Shown piece after piece: positions 34,789 to 47,461 of a stretch of DNA of 64,000 nucleotides. The DNA is from Druceiella hillmani (lineage: Eukaryota; Arthropoda; Insecta; Lepidoptera; Hepialidae). The notes beneath the pieces are model-generated. The model had not been told where the DNA came from, made no database searches, and saw nothing but the letters and a program-made list of their open reading frames with translations. The position numbers and the translations under genes were made by a program. Where the stretch lies: contig JAYKKI010000038.1 of the NCBI GenBank assembly GCA_039881145.1, positions 62,001 to 126,000 on the forward strand, read 5' to 3'. Within the stretch, counting starts at the first letter, position 1; every line of letters begins with the position of its first letter.

Positions 34789-36342
34789 ACGGTAATTTTG
34801 AATTATATTTTTAATTTTATATGGTCTATACTCGTAAGTAAAAACTCACATCTAATATACATTTAACTTAAATATTACACGCCTAAAATACAAAGCCGTC
34901 ATTAAGTAAAGTTTCCAATTAAGCTAACAACTTTCACTTTTAATATACAAACTCCTTTTATCTTTTCATCAAAACTGAAAGCCCTTGGGTAATATTCAAT
35001 AAGATTGCGACAAGGGAGCATGAAATAAACACTTTTTATCGGTGACGTAAACTAAATTAATTATTTGTATCTGATATAGGAACATAATATAAATGCAATT
35101 GAACACTGCACTCGCATTCCGGAATTCGGAATGGATGAATAGCAATGTACTACTAATTAATTTAAATAAATTTTAAATGAATTTTCAAGACCCGACAAAA
35201 TATTTATATAATATTTGTCGCTTTAATTGAAAACCATGAATAATTTTCTTTTCAATAGAAACTTGTAATAGAATATTCCAAATATAAAACGTCGACTCCA
35301 TTCCAAGTATAAAAGACAAGTTAATATTTATAATAGTTTTCTCCAAACTTAATTTCATAGTAAATCGCTTTCAAAGTGATTATGACTTCTTTAGTGAACA
35401 GTAAATTTTAGCTATAAATGCATAAAATCAAATGGGCTATAATAACTTATTCTACGTTCGCCTTCCACAAAAATATACTTTGCCTTGTATATTGTAACAA
35501 GTGGCGTTAAGCGTTGCCACGTGTGCTGTGAACAATGTCATTGCGCTAAAAAGAATCAAAAGGCTTGGGTCTGTTGAATATAGAATATGATTCAAACGTA
35601 AATGCAGTGATAACTGTGTGATAAAGAAAGTAACATAAAAATGGAAAAGTGAAGATATTTTGGTCAGCAATATAAAGGACTGAACGCGTAGGAGGCGAGC
35701 TGATACTTAGAATGTCATGTGTGAACTTTTTCACGAACATAATTTTCTAGTTGTATACACGTGGAATAACAAATCGAGAGTCTATCCAAATGCGACCACT
35801 TTTGACATGGTTGCTTTCAGAAACTATATTGATTTGAAATATTGAATTTGACGAAAAATGGATTTTAACCGGTAACAAAATTCTTACAAATTGCTCCATT
35901 GGTTTCAAAATAAACATTCGTAATTTAGAAAATTATTTTTATGTAAATGTTATTTTTGTATGGTTTAAATTTCGTTTTATATCACAAATTTTAATTCGAT
36001 CATAAAATATAATCACAAATTTGTACTATGTACAAAACCAACACCGCTAATTTTAATGAAAAAAAAATTAAAATGTCCCAGATATACGTAGAGTTATGCA
36101 TAAATATATTTTTCTAAAAAAATAAAAGTGTTAATAATATTACCCAAGCGCTTTCAGTTTTGTTGAAACGATAAAAGGAGTTTGTATATTAAAAGTGAAA
36201 GTTGTTAGATTAATTGGAAACTTTACTTAATGACGGCTTTGTATTTTAGGCGTGTAATATTTAAGTTAAATGTATATTAGACGTGAGTTTTCATTTACGA
36301 GTATAGACATATGAAATTAAAAATATAATTCAAAATTACCGT
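34789..36342. mobile_element. Foldback/TIR element with ~208-bp inverted repeats
   Basis: 34,789-34,996 (from ACGGTAATTTTGAATTATA) recurs in reverse complement at 36,136-36,342 with scattered mismatches and small gaps, at an estimated 90% or so identity. The arms bound ~1.14 kb of AT-rich DNA with no recognisable transposase. Long terminal inverted repeats around non-coding DNA suit a non-autonomous DNA transposon. I could not find a clear target-site duplication. An isolated TTGACGGTAATTTT at about 1,777 matches the tip and may be another scrap of the family. Confidence 0.75.
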
Positions 36343-37489
36343 TAGTTTATTTTTTATTCTTATTATAATTTATATCGCCGGTTAAATTGCATTTCCTCCC
36401 TCTATTTCCCGCTCTGTTCTATAGCTGGCCGCTAGCACCTATTATTATGGTAGAGGTTTAGTTTAATATTCAATGTGATATCTAAATCATTTTAACCTCA
36501 GAACTGTTTGAGACATTACAATTAAGCAAAAGCTAGATTGATCCCTGGGTTATAATATATAAAATTTGTAAATATTTTGTCTATAGGAAAAGGAAGACAG
36601 AAAAACAATTTTTTTGACATACGATTACTTTTAGTAAACGAATATGCAAACCTAAAAAATTGGTTAAAAACTAAAAAGTTGTTTCTTAAAAACCATTTAT
36701 CTTCAAATTAGTTTAAGTGATCTAATAACTAAACTCGAAAAAATAACTAAAATCTGAAAATTCGAAAATCACAGGCAAATAATAAAATTTTATTTATTTT
36801 TATTGAGAGCGTAAATTATGAAGACGTATTAAACACAGGTGGAAAGATGCATCAATCGTAAGATGACGAAAGTTACAGAGACGTTTTGGATAGTTAGAAG
36901 AATACGATATAGGGTGAAAGCTACATATAAAGAAGAATCGAAATAAATTTATCAGAATCATTCAATATCATATAGCACAGTGAATATATTAACATAAGAC
37001 TGATATCAGAGTAACTTCATGCCAGGTCACGATCTACATAAAATTTAGATCATAGGAGAATCATTATTTCACACATTTTTGCATAACTCTAACGCAATGA
37101 ATACGACATAAGTATAACCTCATCGATATCAATGTGGCATAATAAAGATTTAATAAAGACATCCAGTTATTTATGTAAATGTTACCTGAATATGACTCGT
37201 TACGTAGTTTTGACATCAAATAAATATCCGTGATATGACGGATTAGAAATAAAAATGACGTAAATATGATATCAATGTGACATCAAGTTGTTGATGTAAA
37301 TGGTAACCGAATGTGACCAAGTAGTTAAGTAATTTTTACTACAAATATATATTATAAAAAAGTATTTTTAAAGGTATAAAACTTTAAAATGAAAAAAAAA
37401 CAGATAATCATGATAATAGCCACGGTATTAGCTTTAGTGAAAAGTTATATTTATGCCATTAGTATTTAAATATACTTTTAGGTATATGG
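36343..37489. other. AT-rich spacer, nothing recognised
   Basis: No gene, RNA or repeat is visible between the foldback element and the mariner fragments. Confidence 0.5.
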
Positions 37490-38062
37490 GCGCCGTGGCT
37501 GTGTCGAAATGAAGCGCAACCTGGAAGTCTAATTCTCAATCACTTTTTCGAGCAGTTGGGATTGTATATCGGCAATAACGCAACGAATGCTGTCTTACAA
37601 GTGGTCTAACGTATGTGGTTTATTGGTGTATATTAGCGACTTCATATATCTCCACAGAAAATTACACGATAGTGACATAAAACGTTCGTGGAGGCCACTT
37701 CACAAGGTAATTTACGCGAACTTATGCGCTCATCGAATTCCTCCTGCAATAAATCGATTGTGTTGCGTTCTATATGACATGTTGCGCCATCTTATTGAAA
37801 CCAATACTCTTCAATATTAATGCTATTCAGCAGGGAGCGACAAAGTTAGTAATCATAGATCTATAGCACTCTCACTGTAACATTTTCATCGGCATAATTT
37901 TTGAACAAAATACGAGCCAATGATTCCACAAATTCATACAGCACACCAGTCACTTTTTTGGATGTAACGGCATCTCAATGATGGTAAGTGGATTTTTTTA
38001 ACCCCAAATCGTGTAATTTTGTTTACTGATGTAGCCATTCAATCAAAAACGAGCCTCATTTT
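37490..38062 (-). pseudogene. Tc1/mariner-superfamily transposase fragment
   Basis: The minus strand reads, across frames and stops, NEARF, LNGYISKQNYTIWG, MPLHPKK, RSMITNF, then YWFQ*DGATCH (around 37,806-37,773), IDLLQEEFDERI, WPPR, YTNKPHTLDHL and LLEKVIEN near 37,550. These follow the catalytic domain order of IS630/Tc1/mariner transposases, with the second catalytic aspartate in the QDGATCH-type motif. The N-terminal DNA-binding part is missing. Many stops show long decay. The third catalytic residue region (WPPRTFYVTIV) is corrupted. Confidence 0.8.
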
Positions 38063-38170
38063 TGAACAAATTATTATCGATATGCAACTCCAACTGCTCG
38101 AAAAAGCGATTAAGAATTGAACTTCCACATTGCGTTTCATTTGAACAAGCTACGTTACTCATAGTCCTGA
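38063..38170 (+). pseudogene. Second transposase C-terminus, inverted relative to the first
   Basis: The plus strand here encodes IIIDMQLQLLEKAIKN, a stop, STLRFI, and finally THSPEIV, the C-terminal end of the same transposase type. About 60 bp (38,081-38,145) are the inverted, diverged copy of 37,500-37,570 on the other strand. So two transposase remnants meet tail-outward at about 38,062: the minus one cut at its N-terminal side, the plus one cut to its last ~35 codons. Confidence 0.7.
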
Positions 38171-38603
38171 AATTGTATTTAAACACTAAAATGATATAAT
38201 TAACCGTTTAATAAAGCCTAACCATTGCCATTATTATTAAATTTGACCTGTTTCTTTTTTCATTTTAATATTCTATATTTACTTCTAAATAACTCTCCCA
38301 TTTATATGATTTTACATTAATTTGAAATAATTTTATTATGGAAAATATATAATATAGTAATATTAGTTACGCAGTATAATAAATTAAAAATTTAATTTGA
38401 TTATACGTATAATGGAAATCTGTTAGTTAAAAATACTTAAATCTTCTCATTGAGAAAGTGAAAATTTATTTTTCAAAAGTTCTGGAAGCAATTATTACGT
38501 GTTAGACGAGTAACTGCATGTTCATCACAAACTGATCTTTTATAATTAATACAAGCTTTTTGCATTTTTCTTTGCTTGCGATTGAGTTCTCTACATGCAA
38601 TTT
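38171..38603. other. AT-rich spacer, nothing recognised
   Basis: No feature is visible between the mariner fragments and the piggyBac pseudogene. Confidence 0.5.
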
Positions 38604-39850
38604 TTAGAATTTGGAGATGCACGATAGTATTATAAGTCGTAGTTTTTGACCAACCATGTCTTGCATTGAAGATCCAACATGCATTTCTGATATCACAACC
38701 AAATCGTTTGATTGTAATTCTATATTTCCCCGACGCAATTTTAAACTTAATGTCTCGAAAAACTTTCTATGAATGGCACTTGAAACCAATCGCGGAATAT
38801 GCTGCATGTAAATAACATTTGCTACCAAAGCTGTATTCTCAATATATTGTAAAAAAGTGTTAAAAGCCACCGATTCTTCTTGCGTATATATTGCCCTAAC
38901 AATTTATCCATGTTATCCACTCCACTTCAGGTTTTATTGTAATGAAAAAAATATTTCCAGCTTAACAGTCCTTGCTATTCTCAATTACTGAAGATATATT
39001 TATTGACGGCAATATTATTACTAGTGTTTTTCTTTTCAGGAGCATAAGAACATACAGTTGCTATGTTAATAAAGGCAAATTTTAAAGAATTTATCGCCCT
39101 GTCTTTATGTGCTTGCATGTTTGCCGACTTTTCCTACAAGTGTCATGTCCCACAAATTCAAGGACTGAGTCAGTTGAAGAGACGTAAAAAAATATTCTTT
39201 TTTTTAGTCCTGGATTTTCATATTTAGCGACAAGATCTAGCACGGTGCACTGCCCTACATTTGTTCGACAATTACCCTCACTTGACTTTGCAGTATGCAT
39301 TGTTCATTTAGGGGATAACAATTATTTGCATCATAAGCTCAGAATATTTTTATGCCATACTTGTTATATCATATTTTTACCAGGTTTCGATAATATGTAT
39401 GGATTAAAGCGAGTCCGCCTACGATATTCATATATCTGAACATCAACATTCACGTAGTTTATAATTTTTATTCGTATCGCGCCTACTTTGTCAGCTAATA
39501 AATGCACAGAACGAGTAACATTATTATCAAAACGTATAAAGCGTAGCAATAATTTAAATCTGTTATGCAATATTGCAGCACGAAATAATTGCAAGCTATC
39601 AGATTTCCATAATCGAGTCAAACGCACAGAGCACTAAATTTATGTACACTACGACATATAAGAATGCTGAAAACTGCATCTAATTAATGTTCTGTGAATG
39701 GTCCAAGCGTATTTTTCCTTCGTTGGTTACTACTTCCTTTGTCGTTTACTATATCTGTGTAATTTTCCATCAGCTTTTTACTGCATGCTTCAATAATATT
39801 TGTCTTCTTTCAATTATTTCGCCGCAAAATGATGTCGTATATTTCATTGG
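38604..39850 (-). pseudogene. piggyBac-type transposase pseudogene
   Basis: Minus-strand frames recover the piggyBac (DDE_Tnp_1_7) order. NTLGPFTE with a decayed helix lies near 39,690. Then come LWKSDSLQLF, LLRFIRFDNNVTR and RRTRFNPYILSKPGKN (39,627-39,364), then NVGQCTVLDLVAKYENPG and KSRQTCKHIKTGR (39,300-39,091). NMDKLLGQYIRKKNRW lies near 38,900, and the C-terminal AFNTFLQYIENTALV with SAIHRKFF follows (38,870-38,604). Stops and frameshifts separate the pieces, so no functional enzyme is made. The DDE aspartates fall in the broken parts and I cannot confirm them. No TTAA-flanked terminal repeats were found. Confidence 0.82.
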
Positions 39851-40702
39851 ATAAAATCGGGTATACAATTTGCTAAGAGATGGAGCTCCGCTTCGTTGGC
39901 GAATAATATTTTAACTGCATGTTTCTGTTCTTGAATGTGATCATAAATGCTTATGCTAAAGAGTTAAAAAAACATATTTGCAGCTTGTATTCGTATTTAT
40001 TTATTTAATATAATTCATTGTAAATTGAATATTTTTCATATTATTATTGAATCAAATAAACACTAATAACTGTGAAACTTGACAATCATAGAAATATGAG
40101 ATACTTTGTTTAGTCTCACACTCGTCCGTACGCGCAATGTGTTTAAAAAGAGGTACAAAACTTTCCCTTCACGTATTAATATATGGATTATTGTAATTTT
40201 AGACAGTACGGGGATTAGACAATCAATAAGGAGATATATTACTGCTGTATTACAATTTAACAATATATTACAGGACATTTTATAAATAACTTTAAATGAT
40301 TAACTTTTAAACCAATATTTCTGTAAATGTGTCGATATCATTAAATTAGCAGTTTTCAAGTAAGTTCTAGTTTTAAATAAAGTTATTTAATCTGTACACC
40401 CTGAATTTCTGATTATTTGACAAAAGTTTTTTTGGAAGCTTTAAAACTTCTGTTCAGTAAATAATTTGGTTTATTTAGGTAGTTCATGGTCGAGGAGTAA
40501 CAACAGAAAACATTATGTAAAATAAGAAGTATAAATAACGGACAACAGGAATACCACCCTTATGAAAATAACGAAGGATGATGGACAACCCATTGGGTGA
40601 AAAATAAACCTATTAATTACAAGTAAAATTTTACAGTTAGGTACATATACAATTTAAATAGTAAGAGCATGTAATTGTCACCCGCGACTTCGACCGCATA
40701 AC
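39851..40702. other. AT-rich spacer, nothing recognised
   Basis: I see no gene or repeat here. The sequence just before 40,700 (CCCGCGACTTCGACCGC) is unusually GC-rich. Confidence 0.45.
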
Positions 40703-40826
40703 ATTTATTTAGGATCGAGCAATAAAAATATAGGTTATGGGTAATTGTTGAATTAATGCAAATAATTTATTTAGGATTGAGCAATGAAAATATAGGTTAT
40801 GGGTAATTGTTGAATTAATGCAAATA
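40703..40826. repeat. Tandem duplication, two 62-bp units
   Basis: The unit starting ATTTATTTAGGATYGAGC is repeated once with two substitutions (C/T at the GATYG site and A/G at CAATRA). It is flanked on the left by CCCGCGACTTCGACCGC, a GC-rich string resembling the 3' ends of insect RTE-derived SINEs. The array could be part of a SINE tail. Confidence 0.85.
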
Positions 40827-42117
40827 ATTAATAAAAAAGTAATGGAAGCGGCACGACAGTAGCAGTAGTAGCGCTCCCTACGTTAAGTTTTTAAGCAACT
40901 TAGTATTTTTCGTTGTATTTTTGTTTGTTACTCCTTATTACGTTCTGTCAATATGTAATTGGTAAGGATCGGTCGAGTTGTTGAAGCGTGAAAGAGAGAC
41001 CAAAACATTTTTGCGTTCACAGAATTAGTTAAGGTAGGTTTGGTAATGGGCACCCCTCCCATTATCGCCTAATATAATTTCCAAATGCGTGAGCAAAATA
41101 AATGCCTGTGTCTCTTGTTAATGCAACTTGACTGAAATATAATTTTTCATGAAATACTCACTAAATCCTATTATCTGTGTCATTTCAGGATTTGATTGAC
41201 GTAGCCAAAAAATTGCACGTTTAAAATCTTCGAAGACTCGTATCTTGAGGACTTCGTGTCCAAAAATACGATCTTACGAGATAATTTCGATTGCATTTGA
41301 AAAGACATTTCAATGATTCTGCACTCGATGAAGTGTAAAATTCATTTCAAAATTCCTTGTATTGTCAAGTATTTGGAAAATTTTTAGTGTTTATGTGAAT
41401 TAATTACGACTTCCAGCAACATTTCATCATTATCGGTTTAAAGGTAAAACAATTATGTTACTGCGGTAAGCGGACGGACAAATGGATGGAAGCATATGAA
41501 ATTATCTTTTTCGGCAACGGATTCCTAAAAATGAGAATCGCTGTACGGATAGGTTTATTAATACCAATAATTATATCTAGCGGAAATGAGTCTTGAATAA
41601 AGCAGAAAAGATAAAAGTGATAAACGAAAAAGATAATCGAAAGCAGTTGCAGTAATTTGACGGAGGAATACGTTTGATAAAATTTAATTAAAGATAAAAG
41701 TTGAAAAAGAACAAGCTTTCGACCTAAAAAGTGAATTAAACTGACGAAGATGATAATGCAAAAATACGTAAGCGGAACGTGTGCAAAAACATAGAGGAAT
41801 TAGTGAAGCAAAAATTATGCCCCACGATAAAGAATTATCGCTTTCCGTTATCGCTGATTAACTTATCTAGATGGAAACATGTCATGGGTATGTGATAAAT
41901 AAAAACTAACTATGTAAAATGTTTCAACAATGGCCTACCTCAACCTAATTTATCTGCCTAACTAGTTTTCGGAAAATATAATTAGGAATTTGTAAAATTA
42001 AAAAAATATATCAATACACGCTTGTAAAAAGAATATATATTAATACGTATACGTATCTCTTAATTAAAATACCAAAGTCGTCTCCTTCTGAAGTACTACC
42101 ATAAGTCCCGGGTAAGG

Positions 42118-42120
<3 letters not shown>
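40827..42120. other. Non-coding stretch with a motif-rich block
   Basis: No gene is visible. 41,480-41,900 is less AT-skewed and has many GATAAA/AAGATAAAAG and TGATTA-type words, as insect enhancers often do. This is a compositional impression only. Confidence 0.3.
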
Positions 42121-42183
<63 letters not shown>

Positions 42184-42203
42184 ATGTATATATGTATATA
42201 TAG
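42121..42203. repeat. (TA)n microsatellite
   Basis: A long TA run with short TGTATG interruptions at the right end. The frames reading through it encode only (YI)n. Confidence 0.9.
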
Positions 42204-45131
42204 TAATAAAATAATATCATGATCACTAAGATTAAACAAAATGACATGAGAAAATTTTGAATAGAAGTAAGCAATGACATTTTAGGAATTTTCTATAGTA
42301 GCCAGATTGTATTATATGCGATTCTCTTAAATACTAAAACAGAAATACAAGATTTCATTACTTAAATAATTGGCCAAATATGTAATAGAATCTTTGTAAT
42401 TTGGAACTTACTCCCGACAATACTTAAAAAAATTAAAATTGTATGATAGAAGTTATAAAAATGAGTAAACCTGAAAACATACAGGACACATGTGAAGAAT
42501 TATGAATATAGGTACAAATATGAAGAATTATGAATAAAAAATAAAACGGGATTTCTAAAATTTTAAATTGATTGCAAATATGGACCTGTGGTTTGAGTAA
42601 ACTGAACATTGTCGATTGATTTCAAAACCATAACTACAATAACTAAAAATGTTGCTTGTTTGAGTATTATTTAATATTAATGGCAGCAAATCATAAAATG
42701 TCCTGCTTATTTCATAAGGTGATTATGGAAAGCAGGCTATTAATTACCTCTATAATGATTTCATACTTTGAGGTAATGTAATGTACCATTTAAGTGCCTA
42801 CAACGTTAAATCGTATTAATTTGCCTTCAGGATTATTTGTCGCAATGTAATTAGTCTAACCGCATGCGGCCACGAAACAAGTGAATTTATAAGTATGTCG
42901 TTATACGTTTACAATAGCAAGTGAATTCTTTTATATATTCATTAAATTTTCTTTACCAATGTTTGGTGATTTTATTGTCTCCTTTCTCGATGCGATGAGA
43001 CTGACATCGATTTTGTTTTTTTTTTAATTTGCCAAAAATTTGTGTTTCAAAACTAAACAAAAAAAATAATCACAGACATTCAATAGAATTCTATTTTAAA
43101 CTTTTGGAGTAAATTTTGATATTACTCATAAATAATGTTTCTATATACTGATCCAATATACTGACACCGCCAATGTGGTAATCCTGCTCAATATTTCAGT
43201 AAAGATACAGATAAATATTTTCCTGTTACAAAGACAATGACAATTTACCTAATCAATAGCTTTAAAGAAAAAGAAATTGATTTGGAGGATGACACTTGTA
43301 ACCGTGTCGAAAAGAATCCATTTTGGTTAACATAAAGAAAAGATGTAATAAATTAGCTAACATATTACTTTGATCGGAAGTACATATTACAATTATTCAG
43401 TGAAGCGGATTTGAAGTAATTCTTCGCATAATTTTATTTTGTAATTGTTAATTCTACCAAAAACTGAACTAAATAATTTCAATCACTGTTTAAGTAATGA
43501 CGTCTGAAAAGTTTCTGGTGGTCAAATAATCGATTACACCAGACAGCCTCATTGACTGTATATTTATTTGACTTTACTTTTTCCATATTTTTGAGAATAT
43601 TTTAGGAAACTACTTTGATAGCAATCATATTAGATCAGAGATGAACAGATATTTTTGTGATAAGAAATTCTTTCGAACAAAAATTAATATAAAAGAGAAA
43701 AGCATACAATCCCTTGCGTGGAAACCACCATAGATATAATTAAGGTTTAGCGTAAATATTATTATTCACTTTGCTAGCATTGCGCTGAGTGGTCACTAAT
43801 CAATCAATTTTCGTCGTCGGTAGTCAGCGGGAAATTTAAAAGAATAGGGTGAATCTCGATTTCTTTTATTTACAGAAGAAATTTGTTACCAAAGAAGTAA
43901 AAAAAAATATTTTTGTTATTATTTTATTTAATTGCTGTTTCTTAATCGCTCCTTATAATTTGATCAGTCATCAAATTAGGCTGTATACCCTATTCGTGTC
44001 AAAACTTTAGACATTTTGTTATTAGTTTTGACCTTTATCATCCGAACTAAATCATGTACCTGTTCTGGTTATTATTGATGAATTATATGGTGTACCTTCA
44101 ACTTCAATGGTCAAACTATCATTAAATTTTCACGGGACCACAATGGGGGTATACCCATTGTAACGAACGATTTACAAGCAGTTACCACAAGGTTGTCCAA
44201 GAAAAAGTCTAATTTTCTCTATAGAAAACTAATCCCAGGTTATGCTCAGCTTCTTTATTGGGCGAAATAGAAATAGACACAGTCTATCATATTTTAAGTT
44301 TGCCTATATCCTGATTAATGGCTTATCAAATTCAAAAAGATAAAGGGTTTTCCTGATTTCATGGAACACTCTTGTCCATTCGTCCGTCGTTTTGCATGGG
44401 AATTGTTTTTGATAATTTTCTACCGTTTAGTGGTATGAACAATACAAGTATAATAAAGAAACTATCAAGCACAAGAATCACAAAATGCACTAGTTCTTTC
44501 TCTTTTTTCTCTTGCAAATTAAATATATAATAATAAAAATAAAAATATAATAAGGATTTTACATGATTCACGGGAGAGACTTACTGCCGGGTAATGACTT
44601 ACTGCCACATAATGACTTTATGTGTTCCATAACATGGGATTTCACTTCCAGCAATTATGATTTAGGTATATACTTTTTTTAATAGGTGTGTTAATTCAAT
44701 ATTATGTGTTTATTCTTTGTCTTCTTATGCCATGAATAGATATGAATACTGAAGTGTACACTAATATGATCGTCATTTAGTATAGTTCCAAATACTAAAT
44801 CTGTAAGCATAACTAGCATTAAGCAACTTCTCATCAATTTAATTTTTAGGTATTCTTCTCTGCACTTCCAAAACATATCAGACCACATAAATAAATATCC
44901 TAGGCATTAAAAATTAGCCTTAAATTAAAGTCTCTTAAAGTTCAAGCTCTTCGGTCCAAGTCAAGACTATTTTATAAAGACATTTTTGAAAAACATCCGT
45001 TAATTAACATAAAGATGTTCCACTAGACTAGAAAAACAAATAATTAATCTCATCAAGTTTTTGCACATACGCATAATATTTAGATTTGGATCTCTCTGTA
45101 AACGTGTATGTTATGATAGGAATCATTTATC
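42204..45131. other. AT-rich spacer without recognisable gene
   Basis: Nothing coding is recognised. At 44,573-44,625 the phrase GACTTACTGCC occurs twice, with a third degenerate copy, an 18-bp-period imperfect repeat. Confidence 0.45.
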
Positions 45132-45186
45132 TATACATATATATGTATATATGTGTGTGCGTGTGTACGATATATATATGTATATA
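45132..45186. repeat. Compound (TA)n/(TG)n microsatellite
   Basis: Interrupted TA repeats with a GTGTGTGCGTGTG core. Confidence 0.8.
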
Positions 45187-47449
45187 CCGTCCGCCCTTTA
45201 TTTGTTATTTTCCGTCATTCTTTCTAACAGGGAATTTTATTCTTCACTTCAATCCTTTTGTACTTCCCTTAGTTATTAGATTCATGGTAAAGGCACGTAA
45301 CATTTGTGGTTTACAAAACTTGTTTTAAACGGACACATTTATGCCCAAAATACATCTACAAACATTAATACAAAAATGTGCTATAAGGAATATATATTTC
45401 TACGAAGTTCCTCAAACAGAGAAACTAACTAAGTAGAACACATAAGAAACAACTTTAACGTTGTCGTTGGTAGACAACTTTTACTGCCTGTATAGCTCGA
45501 GAGCTTTTAATCTTTTTATTTCCGCTCAAAAAGTTTCCCTCGCCAGCGACCAATTTCCGGGATGTTTGAGTATTTATAGAAGTTAAATTTAATGAGAGAT
45601 TTGGCCTTTTTCTGACAAAACAAATATTAAAACTCGTGTCATTTCCGATGGATTCTGTAAACTTTTAATCTCCTTTCACATTAGCGATAATTTTCCTTCA
45701 ATATTTAATGCTTGCAGTTTTATTCTCTCATCTTGATATTAAACACAGTTCGAATATATTAAATTACATGAAATTTTCTCTGATTATATGACGATTTGAT
45801 TAGGCTATGTCATACACTTTGTTAGTTCATATTCTTTTCTTTTTTTTACTATTTTACGCGTAAAGGATTTGTCAATGCCTTAATAGTTTTATGTATTTCA
45901 ACAAATTACGTGTTTTCTTCAGAACGCACTATGATTTTTTTGTATTTTCATCTTTGCTCTTATTTCCTTTTTGTTTATTTGTTTTAATAATTTTAAAATT
46001 GTTCGTATTATTGTATAAGGAGACTTATTTATTTATAACACAGGTACGTAAATAGAGATGTTTTCGTTTTTATTTTTTATATTTTGTCGCAGTCTTTGTC
46101 TCTCCGCATTTGTCTCTGGTAACAAACTGTATTACTTCGAAAATTTAATTTATTGAACATTATTTTTAGAATGAGTTTGCATTTTTCATAGAAATTTTTT
46201 AAACGTGTTTTGTAACATATATGAAAATATTGCAGCTATCGGTTCAGCAAAATGTAACGTGAAATTAACGAATGCTGGAAAAACGCCAGGTTCTTTATTT
46301 TTCCAAGGCGCTCATTATATTTATCTTTTTCGTCTATTATCGGAAATTAATTTGTATTATATCATTATCGACAGACCTTCATATGTAAAACTAACTAAGC
46401 TGCAACTGTGTTTCAATGAAAATAATTATTATTGCCATTAAAAGGAAATTATAAATTATAAATAATTACATTTCTTAAAATATAGATATATGATTGTAAT
46501 ATTTTATTGTAAAGAAAAATCAGTGGAATTACATATTTTCTTTATAAAAATAAATAATTTATTTTTTCTATCAGTTCTCACTAAAAAGTAAGAAAATTAT
46601 GAAAGAGAACGTGCTGTATTTATATGTCTGGCTTTTTTTGGGTTTTTCTTTTATGTCTGGCTTTAACTTCTAAATTCAGTTATGGTTTTCAAAATTTATG
46701 ATGGTAACTTAAAGAAGCGACATATCTGAGTTCGTTGGTTACCCGCCTACGGGATAATTTTTTTCGAATTTTATTCTTCTTGTCACCTTTTTGTTCCTTC
46801 TAGATGAAGCTATTTTGAGTTTATTCTCTTTTTTCATCTATTCAAATAATTTATGATATAATAAAAAACGATATGCTATAAATTTGAAAACTGATATGAC
46901 TTGAAAGGTGTATGGTAATTGATAATTGATAACGGCACTAAATTATTTTAATAATATTGCATATTTATTTTAAATAAAACATATGGTTCACATCATACGA
47001 GATCATCATACTAATAAATAGCTTATTTAATAATACTTGTAAACATGACTCGTCGGAAAATCGACATAAAACACTTGTCATTGAGTGATGTAGTGTTCAA
47101 AAACACCAATCAAGAATAGTTTTATAAGACCAAATAAAAGCTCAAAACAGTACACTAATCCTATTTGGCTGTAATCCTAGCAAGGAGGGTTATTTAAACT
47201 GCAACGTGGGAAAGAAATGACGTATTTGAATTTTCTCCTTTATCAATTATTTTAAAATTTATGTTCTCAATTTATTTCGGTTTTACCTACATTTCAGATC
47301 ATCTTCATTGCTCCTATCCGGTTGTAGAGATTGCTGGTTAAAGTGATATGGACAGCAGCTTTAATTAAAATAATGTAACTCATCTTTCATATTATGGTGA
47401 AAGTGAAAAATCAAGTATGCATACGTCGAAATCAAAACAAAATATTTAT
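45187..47449. other. AT-rich spacer without recognisable gene
   Basis: Open frames are short and AT-driven. A non-repetitive, slightly GC-richer block at 45,480-45,700 might be conserved non-coding DNA, but I cannot test that. Confidence 0.4.
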
Positions 47450-47461
47450 ACTATATATGTA

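Noticed and set aside
44139..44160. Palindrome-like CAATGGGGGTATACCCATTG
   Set aside because: Short, imperfect at the centre and expected by chance in a window this size.
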